Part shown: positions 6,359 through 7,466 of the stretch, piece by piece
Numbering within the stretch: the first letter of the stretch is position 1
How the letters are laid out: each line of letters begins with the position of its first letter
Assembly: GCA_003517945.1 (NCBI GenBank)
Contig: DOZP01000099.1
Location: 3,846 to 11,311 of the forward strand
Length of the DNA stretch: 7,466 nt
From: Porphyromonadaceae bacterium
GTDB taxonomy: Bacteria; Bacteroidota; Bacteroidia; Bacteroidales; Tannerellaceae
Reading direction: 5' to 3'
Made by a program: the position numbers and the translations under genes
The notes under the pieces: model-generated
The model's database searches: none
What the model was told of the DNA's origin: nothing
Seen by the model: only the letters and a program-made list of their open reading frames with translations

Positions 6359-7465
6359 ATGAAAGCAATTGTATCTGTTTTTTTCTTGTTTTTAATAATG
6401 GGCTGTAACAATCAGGATGTGGCGATGAGATTTAAATTGAAGGGCAATCCGGTAGTAACAGATAAGTTCACGGCAGATCCTGCCCCTATGGTACACGATG
6501 GTACACTTTATTTGTATGTTGGCCATGATGAATATTATGAAGGGCAGGATACGGCTTCGGGAGGAAAAGAGTTCAATATCACCGAATGGGTATGTTATTC
6601 CACGCGCGATATGGAGAATTGGACAGACCACGGCGCCGTGTTGAAACCAACAGATTTCGCATGGAGCATCGGCGAAGCCTGGGCGTCTCAGGTCGTTGAG
6701 AAAGATGGGAAATTCTTTTATTATACGTCCCTTCAGGCCGGCGAACCCTATAATAGCAAGGTCGTCGGAGTGGCTGTAGCCGATAATCCTTTAGGCCCCT
6801 TTACCGATGCTATCGGGGTTCCTTTGATTACCGACAATATGACTCCCAACGGCCCCCGGGGTTGGTGGAACGATATTGATCCTACCGTATTTGTTGATGA
6901 CGATGGTACTCCATGGATGTCTTGGGGAAATGGTACGTGTTTCATCGTAAAACTAAAGCCAAATATGATTGAGTTGGATGGCCCTATTGAAAAACTCAAC
7001 ATGCCGGATTTTGTGGAAGGCCCCTGGATACATAAAAGAGAAAATATGTACTATCTTACTTACGCTTCTCGTCTTAGAAGAAGAGGCTCGGAAATGATTG
7101 AATACGCTACGGCTCCGGCTATGGAAGGCCCCTGGACATATCGGGGCGTACTTGCCGGACAGGCTGAAAAGAGCTTCACCATTCATCCGGGTATTGTCGA
7201 ATTTAAGAACCAATGGTATCTTTTTTACCACAATGCCGTACTTACGATAGACGGAAAGCAAGGCGCTATCGGACGGAGGTCTGTATGTGTAGATTATCTT
7301 TATTACAATCCCGATGGTACAATGGTATATGTCGAACAAACAAAAGAAGGAATAACCGTTCCGCCTAAAAACGAGCAGCAAATAGAGCAAATCGTGAATC
7401 CATATCCCGAAGCGGAAGTGCTTGTAGGTAATGCTGTTTCTCTGATTGTTCCGTCAAATGAATGA
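6359..7465 (+). CDS. GH43 glycosidase lipoprotein, catalytic domain only
   Basis: The protein has 368 residues and is complete, with a TGA stop at 7463-7465. The N-terminus is a lipoprotein signal, with a hydrophobic core ending LIMGC and Cys16 as the lipidation site. The residues after Cys (NNQD) are not a clear surface-export signal, so inner face or cell surface is undecided. The GH43 propeller covers about residues 31-335. Its triad is Asp40 (TADPAP), Asp174 (NDIDPTVF) and Glu220 (VEGPW), with conserved His276 in IHPGI. It is a paralogue of the preceding GH43, sharing the order of motifs TADPAPxVH, NWTDHGA, WNDIDPxVFxDDDG, EGPW and HPGI. It differs by an arginine-rich loop (SRLRRRGSE, 237-245) where the neighbour has TCCPEG, and it ends 22 residues after NPY with no CBM6. 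Likely an exo-acting arabinofuranosidase or xylosidase; substrate unknown. It is the last gene seen of the operon, 15 bp after its neighbour. Confidence 0.85.
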   Translation: MKAIVSVFFLFLIMGCNNQDVAMRFKLKGNPVVTDKFTADPAPMVHDGTLYLYVGHDEYYEGQDTASGGKEFNITEWVCYSTRDMENWTDHGAVLKPTDFAWSIGEAWASQVVEKDGKFFYYTSLQAGEPYNSKVVGVAVADNPLGPFTDAIGVPLITDNMTPNGPRGWWNDIDPTVFVDDDGTPWMSWGNGTCFIVKLKPNMIELDGPIEKLNMPDFVEGPWIHKRENMYYLTYASRLRRRGSEMIEYATAPAMEGPWTYRGVLAGQAEKSFTIHPGIVEFKNQWYLFYHNAVLTIDGKQGAIGRRSVCVDYLYYNPDGTMVYVEQTKEGITVPPKNEQQIEQIVNPYPEAEVLVGNAVSLIVPSNE

Positions 7466-7466
7466 T

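Noticed and set aside
6953..7390. Antisense open frame within the last GH43
   Set aside because: It lies opposite catalytic-domain codons, has no recognisable family, and its composition is that of a complementary-strand shadow.

Overview
The window looks like a piece of a Bacteroidota (order Bacteroidales) chromosome. The evidence is a C-terminal AraC-type DNA-binding domain with hybrid two-component (HTCS) wording, a Bacteroidota-type -7 promoter box (TAnnTTTG), start codons without a Shine-Dalgarno sequence, and a run of exported glycoside hydrolases including GH97, a family best known from this phylum. Genus cannot be fixed from sequence alone; Bacteroides, Parabacteroides and Dysgonomonas all fit. 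No susC/susD pair is present, so this is an arm of a polysaccharide utilization locus (PUL) and not a whole one.

Layout, all genes on the + strand. Positions 2-409 hold the 3' end of a regulator gene. Positions 410-591 are a 182-bp regulatory gap with a promoter -7 box, three direct repeats of TTTGTARCA and a small inverted repeat. Four hydrolase genes then follow with only 13-15 bp between them, which suggests one transcript: GH31 (592-3036), GH97 (3050-4993), GH43 with a CBM6-like C-terminal module (5009-6343), and a second GH43 without that module (6359-7465). The last gene stops one base before the window ends.

How the genes may work together: the first three hydrolases carry ordinary signal peptides and are probably periplasmic. 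The fourth has a lipobox and is probably a lipoprotein, possibly on the surface. All four keep their catalytic residues. The GH97 has the retaining-type aspartate nucleophile (alpha-galactosidase / beta-L-arabinopyranosidase type) and not the inverting SusB-type arrangement. A retaining alpha-glycosidase of GH31, a retaining GH97 and two GH43 exo-enzymes (alpha-L-arabinofuranosidase or beta-xylosidase type) together suggest trimming of xylose-, galactose- and arabinose-type side chains from plant cell-wall glycans such as arabinogalactan, pectic side chains, xyloglucan or decorated xylan. The exact glycan cannot be read from the sequence. The regulator is presumably the sensor for a breakdown product and the activator of this operon.

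I see no mobile element, CRISPR array, RNA gene or wholly new system. The most interesting parts are the phased repeats in the promoter gap and the contrast between the two GH43 paralogues.
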